Shown here piece after piece: positions 15,122 through 24,659 of a stretch of DNA of 64,000 nt; within the stretch, counting starts at the first letter, position 1; each line of letters starts with the position of its first letter. The stretch is from AAA164-E04 sp964342825 (GTDB lineage: Bacteria; Verrucomicrobiota; Verrucomicrobiia; Limisphaerales; AAA164-E04), in NCBI GenBank assembly GCA_964342825.1, contig CAYFHO010000005.1, positions 78,211 to 142,210 on the forward strand, in the 5' to 3' direction. Position numbers and translations under genes: made by a program. Under the pieces are notes generated by a model that ran no database searches, was not told the DNA's origin, and worked only from the letters and a program-made list of their open reading frames with translations.

Positions 15122-16941
15122 TTCCCCCCCCTCCTGGTTTTAAAGATCACAAAGGATTTGGCAGGCAAGAACACCTTGTGATTCTGGAGCTTCTCACCGA
15201 GCAAATGTTGCCACTCAGGTTCTTCTCCCGATAGGCCCACATCTTCCAATATGATCTCCTGCCCTTTGGTGTCTGCATTGAAAATGCCCACGACGGTATC
15301 GTTAGGATCTTTTCGCATGCAAGCCAGCCAGTGCGCTCCTTCTCGAGCTGTCAGGAATTCAAAGTCACCAAAATTTAAACATGATTCATGACGCCTTAGG
15401 TGAATGGCTTGTTGATAAAATCGATGCAGATCGCGGTTAAAAAGGACCTTGTCAACGGGGCGGGTTTTTCCCAGCGGATGAGATTTCTCCTCCTCATGAA
15501 TGATTCCCGGCCAAACCATGGGTTTACGACAATCTGGATCGTCAGCCCCCCACATTCCGGCTTCATCACCGTAGTATACAAAGGGAGCACCAGGAGCCAT
15601 CATCTGAAAAGCAACCATCATGCGTTGCACCTGCTGCTCTTTCTCATTCGGAGCACGCACCTTGTAATCTGGATGATGCTGGAGATTGGCATCATGGTCC
15701 TGCCGGGCGTCCGGATTGACAATGGCTGAACCAATGCGACTTGTATCGTGACTCCCCATCAGATTCTGAAGACTCAACATCGTCGAGTAACCATAATCTG
15801 CCTTGATTTGGTTCCATTCCATGACAAATCGATGAGCATCCAAAGGTGAGGTCTTTTGATTCATGAACCGGTAGACCAGATCTCCGAAGCGATAGTTCAT
15901 CACCGAATCAAAGGCTTTTCCATCCAACCAGGGAGCTGCATTTGCATATCCATGGTTTTGATAATCCTCCCACCAGATCTCACCGGTGATAAAAGCGTCT
16001 GGTCGAATCTCTTTCACCCACGAACGAAAGGTCTGCCAGAACGGCAGAGGAACTTCCGCAGCCACATCCAACCTCCAACCATCCACCCCATCGCTTGGAT
16101 CTCCATCTTGATTCGGATCCATCCAACGCTGAACAACTGCTTTGATATGGTTTCGGACCTGCTCAAGGGGCCCGTTCTCATCTTTCCTCAATTCAGGCAA
16201 ATCCTGCACCCCTGCCCAACCGTGGTATTCCAATTCATTTTGAGGGGTTCCTGGATCATCCCACTGATCAATATGAAACCAGGATGCAAAAGGACCATTG
16301 GGTCCATCCTTGATGGCGCGTTGAAAGGCCCAAAAAGGAATGCCTACATGATTGAACACTCCATCGATGATGATTCGCATGTCCCTTCGATGAACTTCCT
16401 CAATCAATTTCAAAAACAATCGATCCGCAGCTGACCACTCCCAAGTCTGAGCGTCGTTGTGATCCTCCTGCTCGAATAATGCTTTATCACCGTTGGGATC
16501 CGGTCCAAAATGACGGTCGACATGATGGTAGTAAGTCGCTCCGTATTTATGAAGGGAAGCTGAATCGAAAACCGGATTCAGGTAAAGTGCATTCACACCC
16601 AAAGCTTGAAGATAATCCAGTTTGTTGATAATACCCTTCAGGTCACCACCAAACCTTCTCAGTTGGGCACAATAATAGAAATCCTTACCCGTGTTTTTTT
16701 CCCAGGATGACATTTCATACCAATCCTGTGTCCAGGACGACACCACCCAATCCTCGGGGATTTTGTAAGGCCATGTGCCCTGAAGGCTATCTTTGGTGGG
16801 ATCGTTGGAGACATCTCCATTGGCAAATCTTTCAGGAAAAATCTGATACCACACCGCGCTACGGCTCCAATGTGGTGCCCCCGAATCAGCCAAACATTCC
16901 ATGACAACCAGAATGGCCAGAATGATAAGGCACCGTTTCAT
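15118..16941 (-). CDS. Exported GH13 alpha-amylase-family enzyme
   Basis: About 607 residues with a signal peptide (MKRCLIILAILVVMECLADS). The GH13 barrel shows IIIDGVFNHVG, DGWRLDVAAE (nucleophile Asp292), FITGEIWWE (acid/base Glu321) and LMGSHDTSR (third Asp). The front part VWYQIFPERFANGD is like neopullulanase and cyclomaltodextrinase groups. A small C-terminal beta domain completes it. The start at 16941 is chosen because GGAA stands nine bases before that ATG, while an in-frame ATG at 16950 is too close to it. It should cut alpha-glucans outside the cytoplasm. It sits in an operon with an esterase and a sugar-acid kinase. Confidence 0.93.
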   Translation of the reverse strand: MKRCLIILAILVVMECLADSGAPHWSRSAVWYQIFPERFANGDVSNDPTKDSLQGTWPYKIPEDWVVSSWTQDWYEMSSWEKNTGKDFYYCAQLRRFGGDLKGIINKLDYLQALGVNALYLNPVFDSASLHKYGATYYHHVDRHFGPDPNGDKALFEQEDHNDAQTWEWSAADRLFLKLIEEVHRRDMRIIIDGVFNHVGIPFWAFQRAIKDGPNGPFASWFHIDQWDDPGTPQNELEYHGWAGVQDLPELRKDENGPLEQVRNHIKAVVQRWMDPNQDGDPSDGVDGWRLDVAAEVPLPFWQTFRSWVKEIRPDAFITGEIWWEDYQNHGYANAAPWLDGKAFDSVMNYRFGDLVYRFMNQKTSPLDAHRFVMEWNQIKADYGYSTMLSLQNLMGSHDTSRIGSAIVNPDARQDHDANLQHHPDYKVRAPNEKEQQVQRMMVAFQMMAPGAPFVYYGDEAGMWGADDPDCRKPMVWPGIIHEEEKSHPLGKTRPVDKVLFNRDLHRFYQQAIHLRRHESCLNFGDFEFLTAREGAHWLACMRKDPNDTVVGIFNADTKGQEIILEDVGLSGEEPEWQHLLGEKLQNHKVFLPAKSFVIFKTRRGGK

Positions 16942-16960
16942 GAAAACCATTTCCGAATGA

Positions 16961-17878
16961 TCAGGGACGAGATGGAAGATGTTTCGCGAGAAATGATTGA
17001 ACCCATTGCATTATGGTCTCATCGTAGAATGCGGAACCTCCATGGGCGGCACCATGGATCACTTCCATTTCAACAGTTGCTCCTGCCTTTTTGTAGGCAC
17101 CGACCAGTTCATGTGATTGGTTAATGGGCATCTGGGGGTCCTGATCACCATGAATCAAAAGCAGAGGCGGGTCCGTTGATTCCACATGAAAAACCGGGCT
17201 GGCCAGTTGGGCAATCTGGATCGCATCCTCAGGCTGCGATCCCAGCAGCAATTGAAGAGCGGGAATCCTGACGCCCAGGCCATGAGGGGTGGATTGCGAT
17301 AGAATGGTAGTCAAGTTGGATGCCCCATAAAAAGAGACGATGCCCTGCACATCTGAAGAAGCACTCAAATGGTCTCCAATGCTGCCTTCCAGTTGCCGAT
17401 GTCCATTTGTCACCCCCACCAATGCAGCGAGATGACCTCCGGCGGAGGCACCCGCGATTACAATCCTTTCGGCATTTACGCGCAAGGATTTGCTGCTGGC
17501 CCTTAGAAACCTGATAGCTGCTTTGATGTCATGCACATTGGCCGGGAAACGTGCTTCAGGTGTTAGCCGATATTCGACACTGGCCACACTAAATCCATGC
17601 TGAACCAAAGTTTTTAATGGCATACTTGATTTGTTACCGGCTCTCCAGGCACCGCCATGAATCCAAACAATGAATGGCTTATCATGAGGATCACCAGATC
17701 GATACAAATCCAGTTTCAATGCACGATCCCCGACCTTGGCATAGGTAATATCTTTTTCAATCATGGGTGAACTATGGGAGTTTTGGGCTTGAAGCGATAC
17801 GCACCATGACAGGATGAGCAACCAACAAACAAGGATGCGTCCAAACATCATCCATACGACATGTGATCCGAAACTCAT
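16961..17878 (-). CDS. Exported alpha/beta-hydrolase esterase, BD-FAE-like
   Basis: About 305 residues with a signal peptide (hydrophobic FGRILVCWLLILSWCVSL). The fold shows the oxyanion motif VWIHGGAWRAG, the nucleophile elbow IAGASAGGHLA, the Asp region LLIHGDQDPQMP and the His in IHGAAHGGSAF. This is the lipase/carboxylesterase type often acting on acylated sugars. The ATG at 17878 is taken as start; a TTG at 17890 is also in frame. It is spaced 15 bases from the kinase gene and about 20 from GH13, so one transcript is likely. The exact ester substrate is unknown. Confidence 0.85.
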   Translation of the reverse strand: MSFGSHVVWMMFGRILVCWLLILSWCVSLQAQNSHSSPMIEKDITYAKVGDRALKLDLYRSGDPHDKPFIVWIHGGAWRAGNKSSMPLKTLVQHGFSVASVEYRLTPEARFPANVHDIKAAIRFLRASSKSLRVNAERIVIAGASAGGHLAALVGVTNGHRQLEGSIGDHLSASSDVQGIVSFYGASNLTTILSQSTPHGLGVRIPALQLLLGSQPEDAIQIAQLASPVFHVESTDPPLLLIHGDQDPQMPINQSHELVGAYKKAGATVEMEVIHGAAHGGSAFYDETIMQWVQSFLAKHLPSRP

Positions 17879-17893
17879 GCCTACATTCAACCG

Positions 17894-19057
17894 TCAAGAT
17901 GGATGGGTAGCAAGGAATTCATCCGGCCATGGATAGCTTCCAGGTTTGGGTAAAATTCGAGGAGATTGGGACTCGAACGGAACTAGTTCAGGGATTCCTT
18001 CAGAGGAAGAATTCAAAACGGCAAACCGAGTTTCATCAAATGTTTCGATGAGCAAAACTGCCGTCTCACCGCCTTCGACTAGAATCTGATCCATTTTCTT
18101 TCGCCTTTGCAGTTGAAATGTAGCAGCAACCATTCGCTGCGCAGGATGAGACGAGTGGTGACCAGAGTTATCAAAATGATCCGGTATTCCAATCATGCAG
18201 CTCGCAGTAGATTCAAGGTCTTTGAGAACCGATTGAATCCAGTCTTTTGGCAAGAGGGGATCCTTTGAATTCAACCAATCTTCCGGTAATAAATGCACAC
18301 TCCAACCATGATCGCGGCATTGAGACATGCGTCCCGATTGAATCGCAGCCAAACTACCACAAACCAGCAAGCGAGACCGCGCTTTGGGCAGAGGTGCTGA
18401 AGTTCGAGCAAAAAATTGCGCACTCGACCTTTTTTTGAGTAAGGCTGAGAAAAAATCCACACCCCCCACAGCAAGCAAGTCAGATGGCAAGTCATTCACC
18501 CATTGTTCAATCTCCCGGTTGTTTCCAATGTCCGGCACACGCATCTCTTGATCAAGGTAGGGAGCGGTTGGATCACTGTTTCTTGTGCATTTCAAGACTT
18601 CAGTCTTGCCCAGGAGCTCCAGAACTTTTGAGCTCCATGCAGGAAAGACTGGATCATGAGCGAAGAGGGTTTGATTCAGCGGCAAGTCTCCGATGAAGTA
18701 TTCACCGTTTCGAATCATTCTCTGCTTCGATGGATTGGCACTGATGAGTATTCCACTTCTTAATGACAAGTGGTGCATCAGGACTTCCGATTCAGCAAGC
18801 ACATGACCTCGTAAAACAGAATCGACTTTCTTAAAAATCCAGGATGGCTTCAACTGCTTGATCATGGGAATCATCCGTTCCAGAACACTCACCGCATCCT
18901 GCCGGCTCAGCGATCGAGTATTGGTATCCACCGAGAGAATATCAGCTTTACAGTGAGGATGGATACGAGTCTGTACTTCGGCCGTAAACCCCAAAGTGTG
19001 AGCGATACCCGCCATTTCGGCTGCTCCGGAAAAATCATCTGCCAATACCAGGATCAT
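17894..19057 (-). CDS. Four-carbon acid sugar kinase family protein
   Basis: A 387-residue protein of the family once called DUF1537. LVLADDFSGAAEMAGIA, FKKVDSVLRGHVLAE and ISANPSKQRMIRNGEYF with LPLNQTLFAHDP are the sugar-binding half. The later half (LLVCGSLAAIQSGRMSQC, DQILVEGGETAVLLIE) is the nucleotide-binding half. Known members phosphorylate four-carbon sugar acids such as threonate and erythronate. It is the first gene of the operon with the esterase, GH13 and DUF3616. The usual partner dehydrogenase and aldolase are not adjacent. Confidence 0.88.
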   Translation of the reverse strand: MILVLADDFSGAAEMAGIAHTLGFTAEVQTRIHPHCKADILSVDTNTRSLSRQDAVSVLERMIPMIKQLKPSWIFKKVDSVLRGHVLAESEVLMHHLSLRSGILISANPSKQRMIRNGEYFIGDLPLNQTLFAHDPVFPAWSSKVLELLGKTEVLKCTRNSDPTAPYLDQEMRVPDIGNNREIEQWVNDLPSDLLAVGGVDFFSALLKKRSSAQFFARTSAPLPKARSRLLVCGSLAAIQSGRMSQCRDHGWSVHLLPEDWLNSKDPLLPKDWIQSVLKDLESTASCMIGIPDHFDNSGHHSSHPAQRMVAATFQLQRRKKMDQILVEGGETAVLLIETFDETRFAVLNSSSEGIPELVPFESQSPRILPKPGSYPWPDEFLATHPS

Positions 19058-19153
19058 GAGCGGAATTCTTGTTTGCGATTAGTGCAAAATGAAATGAAAT
19101 TCATGAAAAGCTGAGAACATCAGAATAGAAAGACGATTCGGTTGAATCTTAAG

Positions 19154-19807
19154 TTAATGAGATCCTGAACTTGGACATAATACGCTGATCTCACAATCAG
19201 CACATTGTGGATTGCGGGCAGAACACCGCCTCCTGCCATGCCAAATCAACCAGTGACTGAACATGGTCCAATCACCGACAGGAACGAGCTTCTGCAGATC
19301 TTGCTCCACCTTGTCCGGAGTTTTCGATTTGGTAAAGCCAAGGCGTTCAGACAAACGTTTCACATGCGTGTCCACGACAATGCCAGACTCGATTCCAAAG
19401 GCGTTTCCTAGAACCACGTTCGCAGTTTTACGTCCCACACCACCGAGTTGAACCAATTCCTCCATGCTTTCAGGAACGTTGCCCGAGTGTTCATCCACTA
19501 GTTTTTGACAGCACAACCGAATGTTCTTTGCTTTGCTTCTGAACAAACCTATGCGGCGAATATCCCCTTCCAGAGCCGCCTGGCTTGCCTCCGCGTAATC
19601 CCGCGCATTTTGATATTTCTTAAACAGATCGCGGGTCACGATATTAACCTGCTTATCCGTACACTGAGCCGACAAAATGGTCGCGATCAAAAGTTGAAGT
19701 GGATTCTTGTAATCCAGCTCACAATGGGCGTCAGGATAGGTAAGCTTTAAACCCTCAATCACACGGAGCATGCGATCTCTTTTCGATTGAAGGGATTCTC
19801 TGGGCAT
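19154..19807 (-). CDS. nth: Endonuclease III
   Basis: A 217-residue DNA glycosylase/AP lyase for oxidised pyrimidines. It has the helix-hairpin-helix LGGVGRKTANVVL with the catalytic Lys, VVDTHVKRLSERLGF with the catalytic Asp, and the iron-sulfur loop C-x6-C-x2-C-x5-C (CSARNPQCADCEISVLC). Length is standard. It stands alone with gaps of roughly 90 bases on both sides. Confidence 0.95.
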   Translation of the reverse strand: MPRESLQSKRDRMLRVIEGLKLTYPDAHCELDYKNPLQLLIATILSAQCTDKQVNIVTRDLFKKYQNARDYAEASQAALEGDIRRIGLFRSKAKNIRLCCQKLVDEHSGNVPESMEELVQLGGVGRKTANVVLGNAFGIESGIVVDTHVKRLSERLGFTKSKTPDKVEQDLQKLVPVGDWTMFSHWLIWHGRRRCSARNPQCADCEISVLCPSSGSH

Positions 19808-19896
19808 GAATTTAGTTCAACTGGGAATTATTCTTGAGTGTCAAGGCTAATAAAGTGCACAGGGACATTCGAAAATCCTGGAACATGAAAAAACGA

Positions 19897-21159
19897 CTAA
19901 ACTTCGTCGTGAACCGATGAACAAAATTTCAGGACCGATTCGCTTTCTGGTTCATCCACCGTTTCTGGATACTCGAAAACACGACCCTCAAAATTCCTGA
20001 TCACGACCCGATCATTGTTATGGCTCAAAATATATTCGGGGTTAATGGGTACCTTTCCTCCTCCGCCAGGAGCATCGATGACATATTGCGGAACCGCATA
20101 ACCGGTTGTGTGACCTCGGAGACCTCGCATGATTTCGAGTCCTTTCCTGACGCTGGTGCGCAGGTGACCTGAACCAGAGATTAAATCGCATTGATAGAGA
20201 TAATAAGGACGAACCCGGCACATCAGGAGTTTATGAATCAAGGCCTTCATGACAGGTACAGAATCATTCACCCCCTTGAGCAGGACGGACTGATTACCCA
20301 ATGGAATGCCAGCATCTGCCAAACGCCCCAAACCGGCTTTGACTTCTGTCGTCAATTCTCTGGGGTGATTTGTGTGAATGCTCATGAACAAGGGATGGAA
20401 TTGTTTGAGCATTTCACAAAGGTCGGATGTGATACGTTGAGGTAAGAAGATCGGGATTCGGCTTCCAATTCGGACAAACTCGATGTGCGGAATGTCCCGC
20501 AACGCTTTCAACAGTCCTTCTAATTTCGCATCACTCAACAAAAGAGGATCCCCACCGCTGAGAAGAACGTCTCGAATTTCCGGATGCTTTCGAATGTAAT
20601 CAAGCTGGCGTTCATAATCGGGTTGGAACCCATAGCCTGATGCATTACTCACCAGACGGGACCGGGTGCAGTAACGACAATAAGCTGCACAACGGTCCGT
20701 GACCAAAAACAAAACTCGATCTGGATAACGATGGACCAGACCTGGAACAGGTGAGTGCTCATCTTCTCCACAGGGATCGCTCATGTCCCACGAAGAACTG
20801 ACCGTTTCTTCTACTCTTGGAACAACTTGACGTCTGATGGGGCAAGAGGGATCCTCACGATGGATGAGATTGAAGAAATAAGGAGTGATCCCCAGTGCAA
20901 GCTTAGTATTAGCCAATTCAGCTCCCTGAGTTTCTTCGATAGACAAGTCGGGAACGACAGATTCAAGCTGGTCCAGGTTGTTGATGCGATGCTTGAGTTG
21001 CCATCTCCAGTCATTCCAATCAGAATCAGGGATGGACTGCCACGGACCACGCCCCCCGGAGGTGAAACGCTTGAGCGATGAAATCTCCTCCGAAACCTGC
21101 GCATGATCCTGATGGGAATAGGTTTCGTCTGCCATTGGAGGGGGAATATAAAGTCCCAC
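19897..21159 (-). CDS. KamA-family radical SAM aminomutase
   Basis: A 420-residue radical SAM protein with CAAYCRYCTRSRL as the cluster motif, DVLLSGGDPLLLSDAKLEGL as the SAM GGD region and PLGNQSVLLKGVND. PLP-binding Lys and the C-terminal PQYVIDAPGGGGKVP are as in lysine 2,3-aminomutases. It may make beta-lysine, or act like EpmB on elongation factor P, though no EF-P gene is near and the length favours the KamA group. The start is a GTG at 21159 with AGGGGG just before it; an ATG at 21135 is also possible. Confidence 0.87.
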   Translation of the reverse strand: MGLYIPPPMADETYSHQDHAQVSEEISSLKRFTSGGRGPWQSIPDSDWNDWRWQLKHRINNLDQLESVVPDLSIEETQGAELANTKLALGITPYFFNLIHREDPSCPIRRQVVPRVEETVSSSWDMSDPCGEDEHSPVPGLVHRYPDRVLFLVTDRCAAYCRYCTRSRLVSNASGYGFQPDYERQLDYIRKHPEIRDVLLSGGDPLLLSDAKLEGLLKALRDIPHIEFVRIGSRIPIFLPQRITSDLCEMLKQFHPLFMSIHTNHPRELTTEVKAGLGRLADAGIPLGNQSVLLKGVNDSVPVMKALIHKLLMCRVRPYYLYQCDLISGSGHLRTSVRKGLEIMRGLRGHTTGYAVPQYVIDAPGGGGKVPINPEYILSHNNDRVVIRNFEGRVFEYPETVDEPESESVLKFCSSVHDEV

Positions 21160-21237
21160 CGCCCCCTGTCAAGGAACCGCAATCCCCAGATTGACGCAAT
21201 AATCCTGCGATTAATGGAAAAATGAAGAACGATCTAC

Positions 21238-21819
21238 TCAGCCCATTCCTGCGTATTCCTCAGGTGTGGCAATATCCATCCCCATCAGAATGTAATCATG
21301 AGCTTTCATATCCATGTCTTCGACGTAATTGGGCAACTTAACCATTTCCCGGAAACCGGCTTCCGCAAATGAATGAATGGCAATCGAACGCCCACCATTC
21401 AATTCTGCTTCCAGTTTCCGGAGTCCGGCATGCTGCGCCATCTCGATGAGCTCCTTAAGCAACATCTCGGATAGTCCCTGACCATGATAATCCGGATGGG
21501 TCAGTTCACTTACCAGACCGATGTGACGCTTCCATCCCCCCTGCCGCTGATGCAAAGTCGCTTCAGCAACAATGACTCCATCAATCAAGGCCAAAAGTGG
21601 CAGGTTGGATTCATAATCAATGTTCTCACACCATTCGTGGAAGATGGTGCCATCAGTCACCCGATGTTTGATGAACATTCGTTCGTGTTCAGGAATCTTG
21701 AGGTAGAAGTCCTTGATCAAAGGTTCATCTTCTTTGACCAGGGGGCGAATCACACATTTTTGCCCACCCTTGCAGGACAGTTCGAGAGGATATTTATCTA
21801 AAGCAAGTTCAACTGACAT
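21238..21819 (-). CDS. GNAT-family N-acetyltransferase
   Basis: A 193-residue acetyltransferase. CVIRPLVKEDEPLIKDFYLKI is the N-terminal part, and LVSELTHPDYHGQGLSEMLL with the Q/H-x-x-G-x-G/S acetyl-CoA loop is the core. SFAEAGFREMVKLPNYVEDM closes the fold. It resembles the acetyltransferase domain of protein acetyltransferases (Pat-type) more than beta-lysine acetyltransferase. The KamA gene follows 78 bases later on the same strand, so co-transcription is possible. Substrate unknown. Confidence 0.82.
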   Translation of the reverse strand: MSVELALDKYPLELSCKGGQKCVIRPLVKEDEPLIKDFYLKIPEHERMFIKHRVTDGTIFHEWCENIDYESNLPLLALIDGVIVAEATLHQRQGGWKRHIGLVSELTHPDYHGQGLSEMLLKELIEMAQHAGLRKLEAELNGGRSIAIHSFAEAGFREMVKLPNYVEDMDMKAHDYILMGMDIATPEEYAGMG

Positions 21820-21947
21820 AATTTACCTTTTGAAAATTAAACTAATACATCATTGCCGCAAGCAACTAACCACATATTGCGATTCTCAACACCAAAATCG
21901 AACTAGCCGAACTCGAAAAAGGGTCGGCCCATTTTTCTCAAATTAAA

Positions 21948-23024
21948 TTATCCACCAATGAAACTCATGGTTCGATCAGGTTGGATAAAATCCTGTTTGC
22001 CAATCTTGTGACCTGCTTCCTTGCCCCAGACCACAGTCTTCAGCCTGTCAATGATGACTCCATCATCGGATTGTTCGTTGAGCAGGCTTTTGAAAGCGTG
22101 TTCATCATGACTAAAAAGGCAGGTTCTCAAGTGCCCATCGGCTGTTAAACGAAGACGATTACACTGATGGCAGAATGGCTCCGAAACCGAGGCAATGATC
22201 CCCACCTCCCCACGACCATCCATATGCTTCCATCGCTTGGCTGTTTCCGATGGATTGGAAGGAGCAACCGGTTCAATTTCGAACTTTGACTGAATCCGCT
22301 CGAGCATTTCTTTCCCTGTAATAACCATGGACTTCTGCCACGCCTTGCCGTGATCAAGCGGCATATACTCGATGAACCGCATACTGACCATATGATCTCT
22401 TCCGAACTGCACGAGGTTTTCCAATTCATGATCATTGAGATCACGGATAATGACGGCATTCACCTTGACCGGTTCAAAGCCAAGTTTCTTGGCCAGCTCA
22501 ATGCTTTCAAGCACCCCGTCCAAACCCTTTCTTCCCGTCATCTTCTCAAAGTTTTCCGAATCCAGGGAATCCATGCTAAAGGTCATCCGTGATAACCCCG
22601 CCTCCTTCAATTTGTTAGCATATTTTGGAAACAGAAACCCATTGCTGGTCAATGCCACATCTTTGATTCCAGGAATTGAACGAATACCGGCGATGAGATC
22701 TGCAATCCCACTGCGAAGCAGAGGTTCCCCTCCTGTGATACGTATTTTTTCAACTCCAAGGCTTGCTGAAATTCGGGTAAAACGAATGATTTCCTCGTAG
22801 GTTAAGATGTCTTTCTTAGGTTTCCAGGGATAACGGATGTAACGCTTTTCAGTGCTGTTGGAATCGCCTGACTGCTGATCCCGATAGAAATTGGAAGCTT
22901 CTTCTGTTTCGGGTAAACAATAAAGGCACCTGAAATTACAGCGGTCGGTGACGCTGATCCTGAGATCACGCATCACTCTCCCGAAAGAATCCTGGAGCCC
23001 GAAGTTGTTGGTTGGGCTACCCAT
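21948..23024 (-). CDS. moaA: GTP 3',8-cyclase
   Basis: A 358-residue radical SAM enzyme for the first step of molybdenum cofactor synthesis. SVTDRCNFRCLYCLPE is the SAM cluster, IRITGGEPLLR the SAM motif, CHQCNRLRLTADGHLRTC the second cluster, and the chain ends MSFIGG, close to the required double-glycine end. Compared with typical MoaA there is an extra stretch of about 20 polar residues after the first cluster (about residues 43-68). No other moa or moe gene is in the window. It lies 19 bases downstream of the coiled-coil gene's stop end on the minus strand, that is, upstream of it in transcription. Confidence 0.95.
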   Translation of the reverse strand: MGSPTNNFGLQDSFGRVMRDLRISVTDRCNFRCLYCLPETEEASNFYRDQQSGDSNSTEKRYIRYPWKPKKDILTYEEIIRFTRISASLGVEKIRITGGEPLLRSGIADLIAGIRSIPGIKDVALTSNGFLFPKYANKLKEAGLSRMTFSMDSLDSENFEKMTGRKGLDGVLESIELAKKLGFEPVKVNAVIIRDLNDHELENLVQFGRDHMVSMRFIEYMPLDHGKAWQKSMVITGKEMLERIQSKFEIEPVAPSNPSETAKRWKHMDGRGEVGIIASVSEPFCHQCNRLRLTADGHLRTCLFSHDEHAFKSLLNEQSDDGVIIDRLKTVVWGKEAGHKIGKQDFIQPDRTMSFIGG

Positions 23025-23043
23025 GAGTCATTTGGCTCGCTGT

Positions 23044-23814
23044 TTAAGGTTGATCCGAAGGGATCACCTGCACTCCGCCCTCTTGGTTCAACTCGACATT
23101 GAGGTCAAAATTTGGCTTGGATTCGCGCCTGTTGAAACCATTCTTGAGCAAAGTAGCACCTTTGGGAGTAGTGCCCGAGCCCATGATCCCCTTGCGAATC
23201 CACTCAATACGACGTGCGATGGAGAGCTCGTCCTTTAATTTGCGAATCTGATCCCTGAGCACAGCCAAATCATTGAATTGGCGTTCAAGATCTGCCTTTT
23301 CGGCCTGCAAGCGCTTGAGTTCCTTGAGCAGAAATTCGCGGTCCCCTTCGGAGGCTGCCAGTTTTCGTTGGGTTTCGATGATCTGACCTTCGAGCGACTC
23401 CAGGCTGCTGTTCAATTCCGTCATTTGGCCGGTTAATGCGTCGCGCTCTGTGGAAAGTTCGGCAATGCGCTTGTCCTGATCCGCGATGGTTTTCTTGGCT
23501 TCGTTGGCTTCAGTGGTCACTGCCAAAACAGTGTTCTGAGCCTGCTCCAATTCGCCGGTGACTGCCTGATAGCGATTCTGGAGATTTTGGAGTGCGACCG
23601 TTTTGGTTTCCAGTTCGGTCTTCAGGACCTTGTTGGTCTGGGTTTGAGAGGAAAGTTTTTGCTGAGTCTCGGACAGGGTTGATTCCACGACTTTGATCTT
23701 GGCTTCTTTGGCCTGCTCGACTTTGGTAGCTTGAAGATGACGGACTACGAGCCCAACGAGAAGTAGGGCACAGACTATTCCAAGAAGGATCGTAATCTTA
23801 CTTGTGTTATTCAT
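23044..23814 (-). CDS. Membrane-anchored coiled-coil protein
   Basis: A 256-residue protein with one N-terminal membrane segment (ITILLGIVCALLLVGLVV) followed by about 170 residues of heptad-rich coiled coil (ESTLSETQQKLSSQTQTN, then ALTGQMTELNSSLESLEG). The tail from about 205 is Gly/Asn-rich and ends in GGVQVIPSDQP. It probably projects into the periplasm as a dimer. No family is recognised; an envelope structural role is a guess. It follows the LON-domain gene divergently, with about 160 bases between. Confidence 0.7.
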   Translation of the reverse strand: MNNTSKITILLGIVCALLLVGLVVRHLQATKVEQAKEAKIKVVESTLSETQQKLSSQTQTNKVLKTELETKTVALQNLQNRYQAVTGELEQAQNTVLAVTTEANEAKKTIADQDKRIAELSTERDALTGQMTELNSSLESLEGQIIETQRKLAASEGDREFLLKELKRLQAEKADLERQFNDLAVLRDQIRKLKDELSIARRIEWIRKGIMGSGTTPKGATLLKNGFNRRESKPNFDLNVELNQEGGVQVIPSDQP

Positions 23815-23972
23815 TCCCTATAGCATGGTCTTTGGAAACCATTTTGGCAAGCCTTCAGAACGGCACCGATGGCATCGGGTGCCCAGGACCTTGAAACCAA
23901 AGAGTTCCAGATTCTCTGTCATCCACCCCTTGACCTACTTGAATTATAATGGACACTGATTAACTTACGATT

Positions 23973-24659
23973 ATGGAGTATCCAAAATCCATTCCGGTAA
24001 TGATGTTGAGGAATACCACTCTTTTCCCCAATACAATGTTACCACTTTACATATTTGAGCCCAGATATTGCAGAATGCTGCAACGCAGCCTTCAGGACCA
24101 TCGTCTGATGGCCATCACGATGCGTAAATCCGAGACTGCTCGTGAAGTGCCATACAAGACTGCCGGACTTGGCCTGATCAGGGCAGCGGTCAAGCATGCC
24201 GACGGAACCGCACACATTATTGTACAGGGTATGAAACGCATCCGACTGCAAAAAGCTACCGCTTATAAACCCTTCAGGATGCACGATTACAGCCTGGTGG
24301 AAACAACAAGGGGCAGCGAAAAACGAATACAATCACTGCGACAGAAGTTGGTCGATCTGGTCTCAATGCATCTGGAGCAAGACAAAACGGTGATTCAAAA
24401 ATTTCAGTCATGCTTCTCGGAATGTGGCGGAGAAGCTTCAGCATTGGGTTCCCCTCCCACCATAGAATCCATTTTGATGAACATGGTTCAGCTTCAGGAT
24501 GTGGAACAGCTCGCAGACCTGATCTCTTGCACGTTTATCAGCAAACCACAGGCCCGCCAGTTGATTCTTGAAGATCCTGACCTGGAATCTCGACTCACGC
24601 ATTTGATTGCTTTTCTAATGGGTGAAATATTCTGTCGTAAGAGAAAGGGCCAATCATGA
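23973..24659 (+). CDS. LON substrate-binding-domain protein
   Basis: A 228-residue protein equal to the N-terminal domain of Lon protease without ATPase or protease parts: PVMMLRNTTLFPNTMLPLYI, FEPRYCRMLQRSL, then GLGLIRAAVKHADGTAHI and IVQGMKRIRL. Free-standing LON-domain proteins are known in many bacteria; their role in protein quality control is not well defined. The last four bases overlap the start of the DUF1844 gene (ATGA), so the two are coupled. Confidence 0.88.
   Translation: MEYPKSIPVMMLRNTTLFPNTMLPLYIFEPRYCRMLQRSLQDHRLMAITMRKSETAREVPYKTAGLGLIRAAVKHADGTAHIIVQGMKRIRLQKATAYKPFRMHDYSLVETTRGSEKRIQSLRQKLVDLVSMHLEQDKTVIQKFQSCFSECGGEASALGSPPTIESILMNMVQLQDVEQLADLISCTFISKPQARQLILEDPDLESRLTHLIAFLMGEIFCRKRKGQS

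Noticed and set aside
19897..21819. KamA-type enzyme plus acetyltransferase as an AblA/AblB pair for acetyl-beta-lysine osmolyte
   Set aside because: The acetyltransferase is short and resembles Pat-type GNAT domains rather than beta-lysine acetyltransferase, and gene order alone is not enough.
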